Numbered from the stretch's first letter, positions 22,901 to 32,298 are shown. The stretch: 64,000 nt of DNA from Buttiauxella brennerae ATCC 51605 (GCF_001654925.1 NZ_LXER01000011.1:186001-250000), one strand, 5' to 3'. Made by a program: numbers and translations. Notes: a model not told the origin generated them from the sequence alone.

Positions 22901-24018
22901 TGGCAAAACGCTACCAGCTTTACAGCAAAATTACCGGCGGCCAGCGCATCGACCTGTTTGGCGCACGCCTTGAAGAACTACCCGCCATTTGGGAGGAACT
23001 GGTCGCGGCAGGCTTTGAAACCGGGCACGCCTACGGCAAATCGTTGCGTACCGTGAAGTCTTGCGTGGGGTCAACCTGGTGTCGCTACGGTGTACAGGAT
23101 TCTACCGGCCTCGCCATAGAATTAGAGAATCGTTACAAAGGCCTGCGTTCCCCGCACAAAATCAAAATGGCAGTCTCCGGTTGCACCAGGGAATGCGCCG
23201 AAGCACAGAGCAAAGACATTGGTGTGATTGCCACTGACAAAGGCTGGAATCTCTACGTTTGCGGTAACGGCGGCATGAAACCACGCCACGCCGATCTGTT
23301 TGCCAGCGATCTCGACCGTGAAACGCTTATCCGCATCATCGACTGCTTGCTGATGTTTTACATCCGCACCGCCGACCGTTTGCAACGCACCAGCACCTGG
23401 ATGGATAACCTCGAAGGCGGCATTGAATATCTGCGCGACGTCATACTCAACGACAGCCTGGGCCTTGCCGATGAACTGGAAAAAGAGATGGTGGCCGTAG
23501 TGGACACTTACCAGTGCGAATGGCAGACCACGCTTAACAGCCCCGATCGCCTTGCGCTATTTCGTTCTTACGTCAACAGCGAACAGCCGGATGAGGCGGT
23601 CCAACGCCAGACGCTGCGCGGGCAGTTGCAGCCGGTAAATGAAGTGGTGCAACACCAGGCGGTCGTCCCCGTTAAACCCTGGCACGCGGTGTGTGATATC
23701 AGCGCCATTCCTTTGCAGGCAGGCATTGGCGCGCGTTTAGGCGAGCTGCAAATCGCACTGTTCCGCTTTGGTGATACGATTTATGCGCTTGATAATCTTG
23801 AACCGGGCAGCGATGCCAACGTACTTTCCCGAGGAATAGTGGGTGACGCTTCCGGCGAGCCGATTGTGATTTCCCCGCTCTACAAACACCGTATTCGCCT
23901 GCGTGACGGGCGCACGCAGGACGGGGAGCAGGCTGTTCGCGCCTGGCCGGTGAAAGTAGAACAAGGCACCGTGTGGGTGGGGAGTCAGGCGCTTATCTTG
24001 CGTGCGGAGGCATCATGA
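19951..24018 (+). CDS. nasB: Fused NasC-NasB: NADH oxidoreductase domain joined to assimilatory nitrite reductase
   Basis: 1355 residues in one uninterrupted frame. Residues 1-400 are a NasC-like FAD/NAD oxidoreductase (IGNGMAAIRLVE, VVLGGGLLGVEAAAAL, ATG-type NAD motif) that would feed electrons to NasA. Residues 401-1355 are a full NasB: a second, related FAD/NAD module, a BFD-type [2Fe-2S] site (CSCHNV and CTKAATGCGGC), a ferredoxin-like domain, siroheme/[4Fe-4S] ligands (CVGSTWC and CTREC), and a NirD-like tail lacking Rieske ligands. It reduces nitrite to ammonium. In K. oxytoca nasC and nasB are separate genes. Met401 (21151) sits in an ATGA and could be an internal start. Overlaps nasA by 4 nt. 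Confidence 0.9.
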   Translation: MKQRLIVIGNGMAAIRLVEQIVVRAAGRFSITLFGEEPALSYNRILLSPVLAGEKPASATQLHTAAWYRAHDIELLTAEAVLDVDTKRQIVRSAKRALEYDELVFATGSRPFIPPIDGHTLPHVHGFRTLADVDAILGGEGDAVVLGGGLLGVEAAAALCARGIPVTLVHRQPWLMDIQLNQQAGVLLEQHLAARGIACQLSCGIERINADSVLLSHGDVLPAGRVVIATGVKPNISLAQQAGLDCTRGITVDAQLRSATPHVSALGECCEIDGQTWGLVAPCLQQADVLAARLCGEISDDFHYLDRGTRLKVSGIPLFSAGEIREQPDSRVLTAFDPLTKHYRCLHLRGDRLVGALLLGDITPANALTDILLNAAPVTPGVLFDEYHSDEQPPAAGNDDMTKETLVVIGHGMVGHHFLEKCVALQLHKRYHIVVFGEERYPAYDRVHLSEYFAGRSADSLSMVQGDFFNEYGIELRCNSKIVAVDRQQRLVRDNDGRETYWDKLVLATGSFPFVPPVPGNDLAGCFVYRTLDDLDAIAQRARNATRGVVIGGGLLGLEAANALKQLGLETHVVEFAPNLMAVQLDNSGAAMLREKISDIGVQVHTSKATTAITDADGLQLNFADGETLSTDLIVFSAGIRPQDALAKTCDLALGERGGVVINDQCQTSDNAIYAIGECALWEGRIFGLVAPGYQMARVTAATLAGQETAFRGADMSTKLKLLGIDVASFGDAHGRTPGSQSYQWTNGPQQIYKKIVVSADNKTLLGGVLVGDSQEYATLLQMMLNGMALPAQPESLILPASAGGAPKGLGVAALPDSAQICSCHNVSKADICSAVSNGAGDMGAIKTCTKAATGCGGCSALVKQVMEYQLQEQGVEVKKDICEHFPFSRQEIYHLVRVNHIHSFEQLISRYGHGHGCEICKPLAASVLASCWNEYLLKPAHLPLQDTNDRYFANIQKDGTYSIVPRVPAGEITPDGLIAIGQVAKRYQLYSKITGGQRIDLFGARLEELPAIWEELVAAGFETGHAYGKSLRTVKSCVGSTWCRYGVQDSTGLAIELENRYKGLRSPHKIKMAVSGCTRECAEAQSKDIGVIATDKGWNLYVCGNGGMKPRHADLFASDLDRETLIRIIDCLLMFYIRTADRLQRTSTWMDNLEGGIEYLRDVILNDSLGLADELEKEMVAVVDTYQCEWQTTLNSPDRLALFRSYVNSEQPDEAVQRQTLRGQLQPVNEVVQHQAVVPVKPWHAVCDISAIPLQAGIGARLGELQIALFRFGDTIYALDNLEPGSDANVLSRGIVGDASGEPIVISPLYKHRIRLRDGRTQDGEQAVRAWPVKVEQGTVWVGSQALILRAEAS

Positions 24019-26612
24019 ATACGGTGGTGCGCTCTACTTGCCCTTACTGTGGTGTCGGGTGCGGGGTAGAAGCCCGGCCAGCAGTCAACGGCGGCCACGA
24101 GATTATCGGTGATAAACAGCACCCGGCAAATTTTGGTCGGCTGTGCGTCAAGGGGGCAGCGCTGGGGGAAACACTCGGTCTGGAAGGGCGTTTGCTTTAT
24201 CCCGAAGTGGACGGAGAGCGCATGACCTGGAACGCTGCGCTCGATGAAACGGCCAGCCGCCTGCAGGCCATTATTGATGAGTTCGGTCCAAAAGCGGTGG
24301 CGTTTTATGCGTCCGGTCAGTTGCTGACCGAGGACTACTACGCGGCCAATAAACTGATGAAGGGGTTTATCGGGGCGGCCAATATCGACACTAATTCACG
24401 GTTGTGTATGTCGTCGGCGGTGGTGGGGTACAAGCGGGCATTGGGTGCGGACTTTGTGCCTTGTAGCTATGAGGACCTGGAGCAAACCGACCTGGTTGTG
24501 CTGGTGGGATCGAATGCTGCATGGGCGCATCCGGTGCTGTATCAACGCCTGGTGCAGGCAAAAAAACTGCGCCCGCAGATGAAAGTGGTGGTTATCGATC
24601 CGCGCCGTACCGCCACCTCTGACATTGCCGATTTGCACCTGGCGTTGCGCCCCGGAAGCGATGCAGGGCTATTTGTCGGGTTACTGAATTATTTGCTGCA
24701 ACAACAGCCGTTAATGACTGACCGCTTCGACGGGCAAAGCGATGCAACAACCCTGGCCGCAGGTTGGAGTCTGGCGAAATGTGCCGATTTTTGCCAGCTC
24801 GAAAGCGCTGCGGTGCAGACATTCTGGCAATGGTTTGCCAGCACTGACCGTGCCATGACGCTCTACACCATGGGTATCAACCAGTCATCAAGCGGCAGCG
24901 ACAAATGCAACGCCATCATTAACGTGCATCTGGCGAGTGACAAAATTGGGCGGCCAGGCTGCGGTCCTTTTTCGCTGACCGGGCAGCCAAATGCGATGGG
25001 CGGGCGTGAAGTGGGCGGACTGGCAAATCAACTGGCCTGCCACATGAATTTCGAACCTGCAGATATCGCAAAGCTTGGGCGCTTTTGGGGCAGCGAACGC
25101 ATTGCGCAAACGTCGGGATTGATGGCGGTTGAACTGTTCGAGGCGATAGCGCGTGGCGACGTGAAAGCGGTGTGGATTATGGGCACCAACCCGGCGGTGT
25201 CGCTACCGGATAGTTCCCGCGTGGCGCAGGCGCTGGCGAGTTGCCCGCTGGTGATCATCTCCGATGTCGTGCGCAATACGGACACCTCGCGCTTTGCCAC
25301 AGTCAGGTTCCCGGCGCAGGCCTGGGGGGAGAAAAACGGTACGGTAACTAACTCGGAGCGCCGTATTTCACGCCAGCGTGGGTTTTTACCCTCGCCAGGC
25401 GAAGCCCGTGCCGAGTGGTGGATGATTTCGCAAATCGCCCGTCGCCTGGGATACGCAGAAGCCTTTAGCTGGCAGCACGCTCATGAAATTTTCTGTGAAC
25501 ATGCCGCGCTCTCCGGATATGAAAATAATGGCAGCCGAGCCTTTGACATCAGTGGCCTGGCACACCTGAACCTCGAACAATATGACGCGTTAGAACCGGT
25601 GCGCTGGCCTGTAACCACAGCCAGTACCCCGGCATTCAAAAGCTGGCGCTCCAACGGTAAGTTTCAACTTGTCCCCGTCGAACCGGAGTTGCCTGAGGCC
25701 CTCGCCGACCATCGTTATCCATTGATACTGAATACCGGGCGCATCCGCGATCAGTGGCACACGATGACGCGCACTGGCGGTGTGCCACGGCTAATGCAGC
25801 ACATCAATATGCCGCTTATCGACATTCACCCACACGATGCAAAACGTTACGGTGTCACTGAAGGCGATCTGGTACGAATCGCCTCGCGCCAGGGCGGGAT
25901 GGTGGCGCGTGTACAAGTGAGCGACAGCCAGTTGCCGGGAAATGTGTTTGCTCCGATGCACTGGAACCAGCAATTCTCGCGACGAGGCCTGGTCAATGGA
26001 CTGGTGGCAGGGGTTTGCGACCCGCATTCCGGGCAGCCAGAAAGTAAACAAACGGCGGTGCGCATTCAGCGCTGGCAGCCTGCGTGGCGTGGGGAGATCT
26101 TCGCTCGTGAAAAGATTGAATTTACCGATGAAGTTCAGTGGTGGCGGCAGACTTCACATGGCGTGCAGCACTTTGTTTGTGCCGCCGAAAACCTGCCAGC
26201 AGCATGGGCTGAAACCTTAACCGCAGGCCGGGGCTGGCAATTGCAGTATGCTCGCGGTGACGGCGATTTTTACCACTTGCTTGCGTGGCACAATGGTGAG
26301 CTACAGCTGGCATTTTATGCAGCAAAAGGGTGGCCTGATATCAACACCAGTGCGGTGGTTTCCGCCTTTGAAAGTGCGCCGACAACCGCCGCCAGCCGTC
26401 ACCTGCTATTAGCCGGGAAATCGGCAGGTGTACTAAGAGATGCAGGTGCAACCGTGTGCAGTTGCTTTGGCGTAGGGGAGAAAACGATTCTTTCGGCAAT
26501 CGCAACGGGTTGCCAGTCAGTCGGGCTGCTGGGTGAAAAATTACGTTGTGGCACCAACTGTGGTTCATGCATTCCTGAACTCAGGGCATTAATCGCTAAA
26601 GCGGCCAAATAA
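24015..26612 (+). CDS. nasA: Assimilatory nitrate reductase catalytic subunit
   Basis: 865 residues from the ATG at 24015, overlapping the previous stop by ATGA. Cytoplasmic molybdopterin enzyme reducing nitrate to nitrite. An N-terminal [4Fe-4S] motif (CPYCGVGC with the fourth Cys in GRLCVKG) is followed by the bis-MGD catalytic and dinucleotide-binding domains (RLCMSSAVVGYKRALGAD; TGRIRDQWHTMTRTG). A C-terminal BFD-like [2Fe-2S] domain (VCSCFGVGEKTI, CGTNCGSC) is the Klebsiella NasA layout. A longer frame start inside the previous gene is rejected. Last gene of the nas operon. Confidence 0.95.
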   Translation: MNTVVRSTCPYCGVGCGVEARPAVNGGHEIIGDKQHPANFGRLCVKGAALGETLGLEGRLLYPEVDGERMTWNAALDETASRLQAIIDEFGPKAVAFYASGQLLTEDYYAANKLMKGFIGAANIDTNSRLCMSSAVVGYKRALGADFVPCSYEDLEQTDLVVLVGSNAAWAHPVLYQRLVQAKKLRPQMKVVVIDPRRTATSDIADLHLALRPGSDAGLFVGLLNYLLQQQPLMTDRFDGQSDATTLAAGWSLAKCADFCQLESAAVQTFWQWFASTDRAMTLYTMGINQSSSGSDKCNAIINVHLASDKIGRPGCGPFSLTGQPNAMGGREVGGLANQLACHMNFEPADIAKLGRFWGSERIAQTSGLMAVELFEAIARGDVKAVWIMGTNPAVSLPDSSRVAQALASCPLVIISDVVRNTDTSRFATVRFPAQAWGEKNGTVTNSERRISRQRGFLPSPGEARAEWWMISQIARRLGYAEAFSWQHAHEIFCEHAALSGYENNGSRAFDISGLAHLNLEQYDALEPVRWPVTTASTPAFKSWRSNGKFQLVPVEPELPEALADHRYPLILNTGRIRDQWHTMTRTGGVPRLMQHINMPLIDIHPHDAKRYGVTEGDLVRIASRQGGMVARVQVSDSQLPGNVFAPMHWNQQFSRRGLVNGLVAGVCDPHSGQPESKQTAVRIQRWQPAWRGEIFAREKIEFTDEVQWWRQTSHGVQHFVCAAENLPAAWAETLTAGRGWQLQYARGDGDFYHLLAWHNGELQLAFYAAKGWPDINTSAVVSAFESAPTTAASRHLLLAGKSAGVLRDAGATVCSCFGVGEKTILSAIATGCQSVGLLGEKLRCGTNCGSCIPELRALIAKAAK

Positions 26613-26690
26613 CGGCTTAATATTCACCGGACAAATCTGTGTTTGCCAGTTTGGGAATGATTTGCTGTGGCGTGATGTTATAATTTCCAG

Positions 26691-28091
26691 ATGTTTAGAA
26701 AAGCCGTTCCATTTTTTACCCTGTCTTATCTACTCCTCAGCGCAGGAGGGGCTGCCAGTACCCGGCAGACTTTTATCGAGAAAGCCGAAAACCCTTTCGA
26801 CCAGAGAACTGAACAACTGCCCGATTTGGGTCTTGCGCCGGAATCCGACGCTGCGGCGCGTGAAATCGCCGCTATGGCGAAGAAATTCGCTGAAGACAGT
26901 ATGGTCGATAACGGGCTGGATACTGGCGAACAAGCGCGGATGTTTGCCTTCGCGCGTCTGCGTGATGTGCTGGCTGATAAAGTGACCAGCGAAGCCGAGT
27001 CACTGCTGTCGCCGTGGGGGAAAGCCAGTATCAATTTGCTGGTGGATGAGCACGGTAACTGGGACGGTAGCAGCGCCTCGCTGTTTACACCGTGGGAAGA
27101 TAACAACCGTTATCTGACCTGGAGCCAGGTGGGATTTACGCAGCGCGACGATAGTGCAATTGGTAACCTGGGCGCCGGGCAACGCTGGGTGGCGGGCAAC
27201 TGGCTGCTTGGTTACAACGCCTTCTATGACAATCAACTCTCCAGCAATTTACAACGTGCAGGGTTCGGGACCGAAGCCTGGGGCGAATATTTGCGCCTGT
27301 CGGCAAACTATTACCAACCGCTCTCTGGCTGGCAGTCAGGAAACAGTGAAACGCTCGAGCAGCGCCTGGCGCGTGGCTATGACGTGACCGCACAGGCATG
27401 GCTACCGTTTTATCGCCATATCAATACCAGCGTTAGCCTTGAGCAGTATTTTGGCCAGAACGTTGACCTGTTTGATAGCGGCACCGGTTATCGCAACCCG
27501 GTGGCGGTGACGATGGGACTCAATTACACGCCAATCCCGCTACTGACGTTAACCGCCCAACATAAGCAGGGGGAAAGCGGCGTTTCACAGGACAATCTTG
27601 GTCTCAAAGTGAATTACCGTTTTGGCGTGCCGGTGGAAAAACAGCTTTCTGCGGCTGAAGTCGCGACCACCAGTTCACTGCGTGGCAGCCGTTATGACAA
27701 CGTAGAACGTGATTCTCTGCCAGTGATGGAATACCGCCAGACGAAAACGTTGTCGGCATTTTTAGCCACACCGCCATGGGAATTACAGTCCGGTGAAACG
27801 GTGGCGTTAAAATTACAAATTCGCGCCAGCCACAACGTTCGTAGCATTACCTGGCAGGGTGACACCCACGCGCTTAGTTTGACGCCGCCTGTCGATAACC
27901 GCGACAGCGATGGCTGGAGCATTATTATGCCGGCGTGGAGTGAAACTGAGCCGAATGAGTATCGTTTGTCGGTGGTGATTGAGGACAGTAAGGGCCAGAA
28001 AGTGACGTCAAACTGGATTACGTTGAAGCTGGCACCGCCGCTTATCGTTAACCCTGTTGATGATCCACGTTATGAGCTGTTGCCGGAATAG
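26691..28091 (+). CDS. ychO: YchO family inverse-autotransporter (invasin-like) protein
   Basis: 466 residues; E. coli YchO is about 464. A signal peptide (about residues 1-22, ending SAGGAAS) is followed by the intimin/invasin-type beta-barrel domain (about 85-320, LTWSQVGFTQRDD, GQRWVAGNWLLGYNAFYDNQL, AEAWGEYLRLSANYYQP-type repeats) and one short Ig-like passenger domain. Expected in the outer membrane. It has been linked to adhesion or invasion in pathogenic E. coli. Separate unit, 78 bp after nasA; converges on narL. Confidence 0.93.
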   Translation: MFRKAVPFFTLSYLLLSAGGAASTRQTFIEKAENPFDQRTEQLPDLGLAPESDAAAREIAAMAKKFAEDSMVDNGLDTGEQARMFAFARLRDVLADKVTSEAESLLSPWGKASINLLVDEHGNWDGSSASLFTPWEDNNRYLTWSQVGFTQRDDSAIGNLGAGQRWVAGNWLLGYNAFYDNQLSSNLQRAGFGTEAWGEYLRLSANYYQPLSGWQSGNSETLEQRLARGYDVTAQAWLPFYRHINTSVSLEQYFGQNVDLFDSGTGYRNPVAVTMGLNYTPIPLLTLTAQHKQGESGVSQDNLGLKVNYRFGVPVEKQLSAAEVATTSSLRGSRYDNVERDSLPVMEYRQTKTLSAFLATPPWELQSGETVALKLQIRASHNVRSITWQGDTHALSLTPPVDNRDSDGWSIIMPAWSETEPNEYRLSVVIEDSKGQKVTSNWITLKLAPPLIVNPVDDPRYELLPE

Positions 28092-28095
28092 CAGA

Positions 28096-28132
28096 TAGTG
28101 TCGGATGTCGCTTACGCTAATCCGACACTATT
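28096..28132. repeat. REP-like palindrome, probable terminator between ychO and narL
   Basis: ATAGTGTCGGAT (28096-28107) and ATCCGACACTAT (28121-28132) are perfect complements enclosing GTCGCTTACGCTA. The GTCGGATGNCG...ATCCGAC form is that of REP/PU elements. It sits between convergent stops. Confidence 0.75.
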
Positions 28133-28137
28133 TATCA

Positions 28138-28788
28138 TCAGAAAATCCGATCCTGGTGCACCCAGACTGCCGCTTCCACGCGGGACTTAAGCTTCATCTT
28201 CTTGAGCAAATGCTTAACGTGAACTTTCACCGTGCTTTCGGTAATATCCAGGCGGCGAGCAATCATTTTGTTCGGCAAACCCTGGGCGATGAGTTTGAGA
28301 ATATCGCGTTCGCGTGGCGTCAACAGGTTCACATCACGATCGGAAGTGGCACGGTTGGCGCGCAAACTTGCCGCCAGCACGGGCGTTAACGCCTCGCTCA
28401 GTACCATCTCTCCGGCAGCTGCTTGTTGCAGCGCTTTGAGCAAATCTTCTGGCTCCATATCTTTTAACAGATAGCCGTCAGCCCCACGTTTTAGTGCGGT
28501 AACCACATCTTCTTCATGATTCGAAACGCTGAACACTACGATGCGGCCTGACAGCGGTTTCTCACGCAGGCAATCGAGCGTTTCCAGACCATTCATCCCC
28601 GGCATATTCAAATCCAGCAAGATTAAATCCGGGTCGAGTTCCTCGGCAAGCAGTACGCCTTGCTCACCGTTGCCCGCTTCACCGACAACCGCCAGTTCCG
28701 GCGCCATACTGATGAGCTGCTTAACGCCAGTGCGCAGCATGGGATGATCGTCGATCAACAAAATGGTCGAGGCTTCCGGGTTACTCAT
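28138..28788 (-). CDS. narL: Nitrate/nitrite response regulator NarL
   Basis: 216 residues, as in E. coli. Receiver domain with the phosphorylated Asp at D59 ([13 protein letters not shown]) and acidic pocket DD at 13-14. The C-terminal LuxR-type helix-turn-helix ([43 protein letters not shown]) binds TACYNMT heptamers. It controls narK and narG here, and probably nar, nir and fermentation genes elsewhere. Its start overlaps the narX end by 8 nt. Confidence 0.97.
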   Translation of the reverse strand: MSNPEASTILLIDDHPMLRTGVKQLISMAPELAVVGEAGNGEQGVLLAEELDPDLILLDLNMPGMNGLETLDCLREKPLSGRIVVFSVSNHEEDVVTALKRGADGYLLKDMEPEDLLKALQQAAAGEMVLSEALTPVLAASLRANRATSDRDVNLLTPRERDILKLIAQGLPNKMIARRLDITESTVKVHVKHLLKKMKLKSRVEAAVWVHQDRIF

Positions 28789-30565
28789 GATTGGCTCCAG
28801 TGGTTATTTCGGGGATAAAGCTGACGATGACTTCGGTACCGCCGCCGGAACGTGTTCGCACCTGGCAATCGCCTTTCAGGCTTTGCGCGCGGTCACGCAT
28901 AATAATTAATCCGTAATGGTTACGGCGGTCACCGTTGTCGGGAATACCCCGACCGTTATCCCATATGGTTAAGGTAATTTGGTTTTCATGGTAAATCACG
29001 CTGGCCCCACATGCGGTTGCGCTTGCGTGTTTCAGGCTATTGTTCAGTGCTTCGCGAGTAATTTGCACCAGATGAATAGCCTGATGCGACGGGACAAGGC
29101 GCGGTGGAACCTGGTAATTGAGGTTCACCGGGAAGCCGAGCTTTTCACTAAATTCACGGCAGCTTGCTTCAAGCGCGGGACGCAGCCCAGGCTCGGTTAA
29201 TTGCAGGCGGAAAGTGGTCAGTAATTCGCGTAATTGCCGCCATGAGGTGTTGAGTTCGCTGCGCATCTGGCCGAGTAACGTCTGCGTTTGGGCAGGCAGT
29301 GTCTCGCCCTGCATTTGCATACAGCTGACCTGCATTTTCAGGCAGGAAAGGGATTGTGCGATGGAGTCGTGTAATTCGCGGGCAATGGCTGAACGCTCTT
29401 CCATCACCACCAGCTGCTGCTGGCGTTCGTACTGCCGCTCAAGCGCCAGCGTGGCGGTGAGTTGTTCCATCAGCGTTAAGATCAGTTGCTGTTGATCGTG
29501 CGTCAGGCTACGGCCGAGCGGTAACTGGGCGAGCACCAGGCCATATTGGATATGGTTGTCGGTTAAACGCCATTTTTGCGCGGTGGTTTCACCTGCCTGC
29601 AAAGCGGGCTCACGCGGGCAGAGGTTACACCCGCTGGCTTCGCAACTGCTGTCAGGCTGATAGGTATACTCTTCGTAATTCTCTTCGTCTTCATACTCAT
29701 AGACCCGCAGCTCAATGTTACGCAACGGTGTCAAATGCTGTAATTCGCTCAGCACCGGAGAGAGCCGCTGGCACAGGGGAGCCTGCGAATGCAAACGGCG
29801 GTTAGCCTGATAGAGAAACGACAAAATCTGGTTTTTTTGCTCCAGCCCGGCGGTTTTCTCACGCACGCGCTGCTCAAGGCTGGCGTAACTTTCGGCCAGT
29901 TCCTCAGACATGCTGTTTAGCGCAATGCCGAGCGTTGCCATTTCATTACGCCCACGGACATTCACGCGATGGGTGAAATCCCGTTGCCCGATGGCCTGCG
30001 CCATTGCCAATAACTGCTGCCACGGGCGTAAAAGCCGTTTGCGTAACCAGATGACGGTGAAAATAATCAGCAACCCCATCAATACCGCCATGCCAAGTTG
30101 CAGCTGGATAATTCGATGCAGGCGCAGTTCGGTGGTGTGATCAAAGGTAGTCACCAGTTGGTCGATGCGTTCGACAAAACCCGCCACGTGTGGTTTCACC
30201 TGGTCGGAGTTTTTCGCCCGTCGCAGCGCAGGCTCTAACTCTTCGCGCCAGTAATGTTGTAGCGCGGCTAACTTCTCTTGCTGACCGTCCTGTTCGGCTG
30301 CTTCTTTTAAATCCGCACTCCAGGTGGTTTGTTCCATCTCATCAAGCAGGACGTTATCTTTTTCGTTAAGTGGGATGGCGGCCAGCAGGCGATAGCTTTG
30401 CATGCGCATCGAACCGGCTTTATTGATAGCGTGCGCGTTTCCCTGAATACCTTGTGCCAGCCAACCCGCAAGACTCATACCCGCGACACCCAGCAGCGCC
30501 AGCAACAGCACAATTAATGCCAGCTGGTTGAACAAAGTGAGGGGAGAGAGCAGGCGTTTTAGCAT
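28781..30565 (-). CDS. narX: Nitrate/nitrite sensor histidine kinase NarX
   Basis: 594 residues; E. coli NarX has 598. TM1, a periplasmic sensor with the P-box ([21 protein letters not shown]), TM2, a HAMP segment, a cysteine cluster in the central module (CEASGCNLC), then the HisKA_3 dimerisation domain with the phospho-His in [19 protein letters not shown] and the HATPase domain ([11 protein letters not shown]). It senses nitrate and nitrite in the periplasm and phosphorylates NarL. Divergent from narK; translationally coupled to narL. Confidence 0.97.
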   Translation of the reverse strand: MLKRLLSPLTLFNQLALIVLLLALLGVAGMSLAGWLAQGIQGNAHAINKAGSMRMQSYRLLAAIPLNEKDNVLLDEMEQTTWSADLKEAAEQDGQQEKLAALQHYWREELEPALRRAKNSDQVKPHVAGFVERIDQLVTTFDHTTELRLHRIIQLQLGMAVLMGLLIIFTVIWLRKRLLRPWQQLLAMAQAIGQRDFTHRVNVRGRNEMATLGIALNSMSEELAESYASLEQRVREKTAGLEQKNQILSFLYQANRRLHSQAPLCQRLSPVLSELQHLTPLRNIELRVYEYEDEENYEEYTYQPDSSCEASGCNLCPREPALQAGETTAQKWRLTDNHIQYGLVLAQLPLGRSLTHDQQQLILTLMEQLTATLALERQYERQQQLVVMEERSAIARELHDSIAQSLSCLKMQVSCMQMQGETLPAQTQTLLGQMRSELNTSWRQLRELLTTFRLQLTEPGLRPALEASCREFSEKLGFPVNLNYQVPPRLVPSHQAIHLVQITREALNNSLKHASATACGASVIYHENQITLTIWDNGRGIPDNGDRRNHYGLIIMRDRAQSLKGDCQVRTRSGGGTEVIVSFIPEITTGANHE

Positions 30566-30629
30566 CGACAGGTGAACTCCGGAGTGTGGAAAAGCATGTT
30601 GCGGGTATTCTCAGACATCCCCTGGAGTA

Positions 30630-30656
30630 TACCCATACCCCTTAAGGATTACCCAC
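30630..30656 (+). promoter_or_regulatory. NarL heptamer cluster between narX and narK
   Basis: Head-to-tail TACCCAT (30630-30636), TACCCCT (30636-30642) and TACCCAC (30650-30656) fit the NarL TACYNMT pattern at 6-7 of 7 positions. They lie about 200-220 bp upstream of the predicted narK start, a distance comparable with distal NarL sites in E. coli narK. Confidence 0.55.
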
Positions 30657-30799
30657 TAATTGCCAGAAGTGGCATGTTGCGGAGTAAGGTGGCTAACACC
30701 TGTAGTCAGCCGTGTGAAAAACCACACTATTTTCATATTTTCGCCTTACCCACAAAGAATGACGGTGATTTTTTAACCGTTATTCAGATGGTTTATCCC

Positions 30800-30840
30800 T
30801 TGATTCACATCAATTTTTATTCTTGATTACCCCCTACTGT
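30800..30840 (+). promoter_or_regulatory. FNR-dependent promoter of narK
   Basis: TTGATTCACATCAA (30800-30813) is a perfect TTGAT-N4-ATCAA FNR box. A TACTGT -10 lies at 30835-30840. The predicted start near 30848 puts the FNR box at about -41.5, the class II position known for E. coli narK. Confidence 0.85.
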
Positions 30841-30874
30841 GGCGGCAATTACTCATACTTTTTTTGAGGTGTTT

Positions 30875-32269
30875 ATGTCACAGTCACCCGATAGTCGCTC
30901 AAAAACGGGATCGCTCATTACCGAATGGCGACCGGAAGAACCTGCATTCTGGCAAAGCAAAGGCCATGGTATTGCCAGCCGCAACTTATGGATTTCCGTT
31001 CCTTGTCTGTTGTTAGCATTTTGCGTGTGGATGCTGTTCAGCGCGGTTGCGGTAAACCTGAATAAAGTGGGTTTCAACTTCACCACTGACCAGCTGTTTA
31101 TGCTAACCGCGCTGCCGTCTGTTTCCGGTGCATTATTACGTGTGCCTTACTCCTTTATGGTGCCGGTATTTGGTGGCCGCCGCTGGACGGCATTCAGCAC
31201 CGGGATCTTAATCATTCCTTGTGTATGGCTTGGCTTTGCGGTGCAAGACCCGGCGACACCCTTTAGTGTCTTTATCATCATTGCGTTGCTTTGCGGTTTT
31301 GCGGGCGCGAACTTTGCGTCGAGCATGGCGAACATCAGCTTCTTCTTCCCGAAAGCAAAACAGGGCGGAGCTCTGGGCATTAACGGCGGATTAGGCAACC
31401 TGGGTGTGAGCGTGATGCAGTTAGTTGCGCCGCTGGTGATCTCACTTTCTATGTTCGCCGTGTTTGGCGGAACGGGCGTTGAGCAGGCTGACGGCACCAT
31501 GCTGTTCCTCGAAAACGCCGCATGGGTGTGGGTGCCGCTTCTGGCTATCTTTACCGTTGCGGCCTGGTTTGGAATGAACGACCTGGCAACGTCCAAAGCC
31601 TCTTTAAAAGAGCAGTTGCCGGTTCTTAAACGCGCGCATTTGTGGATTATGGGCGTGCTGTATCTGGCGACCTTCGGTTCGTTTATCGGTTTTTCTGCCG
31701 GTTTTGCGATGCTGGCGAAAACCCAGTTTCCTGATATCAATATTCTGCACTTCGCCTTCTTCGGCCCGCTGTTTGGCGCGCTGGCGCGTTCGGCGGGTGG
31801 GGCCATTTCTGATCGCTTTGGTGGGACGCGTGTTTCCCTGCTGAACTTCATCTTTATGGCGATTTTCAGTGCGCTGCTGTTTACCACGCTGCCACACAAT
31901 GGCGTGGGCGGTAACTTTATTGCCTTCTTCGGCGTTTTCCTGATGCTGTTCCTGACGGCCGGTCTGGGGAGTGGTTCTACCTTCCAGATGATCTCCGTTA
32001 TCTTCCGCAAGCTGACCATGGACCGCGTGAAAGCGCAGGGCGGCACTGAAGAGCGTGCATTGCGTGAAGCGGCAACCGATACAGCTGCAGCACTGGGCTT
32101 TATCTCAGCCATTGGTGCCATTGGCGGGTTCTTTATTCCGAAAGCATTTGGTACATCCCTCGCGCTAACCGGCTCGCCTGCGGGCGCGATGAAAGTCTTC
32201 CTCGTGTTTTACATTGTTTGCGTGGTGATTACCTGGGCTGTTTATGGCCGTAAGTCAGCACGTAAATAA
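30875..32269 (+). CDS. narK: Nitrate/nitrite antiporter NarK
   Basis: 464 residues from the ATG at 30875, where GAGGTG is well placed; E. coli NarK has 463. MFS nitrate/nitrite porter with 12 spans and the nitrate-signature segments GANFASSMANISFFFPKAKQGGALGINGGLGNLGVSVMQ and GLGSGSTFQMISVIFR. It exchanges nitrate for nitrite during respiration on nitrate. A frame-open extension from 30839 starts before the predicted transcript and is rejected. In E. coli narG follows directly; here a three-gene cassette intervenes. Confidence 0.97.
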   Translation: MSQSPDSRSKTGSLITEWRPEEPAFWQSKGHGIASRNLWISVPCLLLAFCVWMLFSAVAVNLNKVGFNFTTDQLFMLTALPSVSGALLRVPYSFMVPVFGGRRWTAFSTGILIIPCVWLGFAVQDPATPFSVFIIIALLCGFAGANFASSMANISFFFPKAKQGGALGINGGLGNLGVSVMQLVAPLVISLSMFAVFGGTGVEQADGTMLFLENAAWVWVPLLAIFTVAAWFGMNDLATSKASLKEQLPVLKRAHLWIMGVLYLATFGSFIGFSAGFAMLAKTQFPDINILHFAFFGPLFGALARSAGGAISDRFGGTRVSLLNFIFMAIFSALLFTTLPHNGVGGNFIAFFGVFLMLFLTAGLGSGSTFQMISVIFRKLTMDRVKAQGGTEERALREAATDTAAALGFISAIGAIGGFFIPKAFGTSLALTGSPAGAMKVFLVFYIVCVVITWAVYGRKSARK

Positions 32270-32298
32270 TGACCGATTGACCATTTTGGTTATCCCTT

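Noticed and set aside
24015-26612. Possibility that NasA is a periplasmic (Nap-type) enzyme
   Set aside because: No Tat or Sec signal precedes the CPYCGVGC motif, and the C-terminal BFD-like cysteine set is typical of cytoplasmic NasA.
30572-30826. 84-codon plus-strand frame between narX and narK
   Set aside because: It runs through the NarL heptamers and the FNR box of narK and resembles no protein I know.
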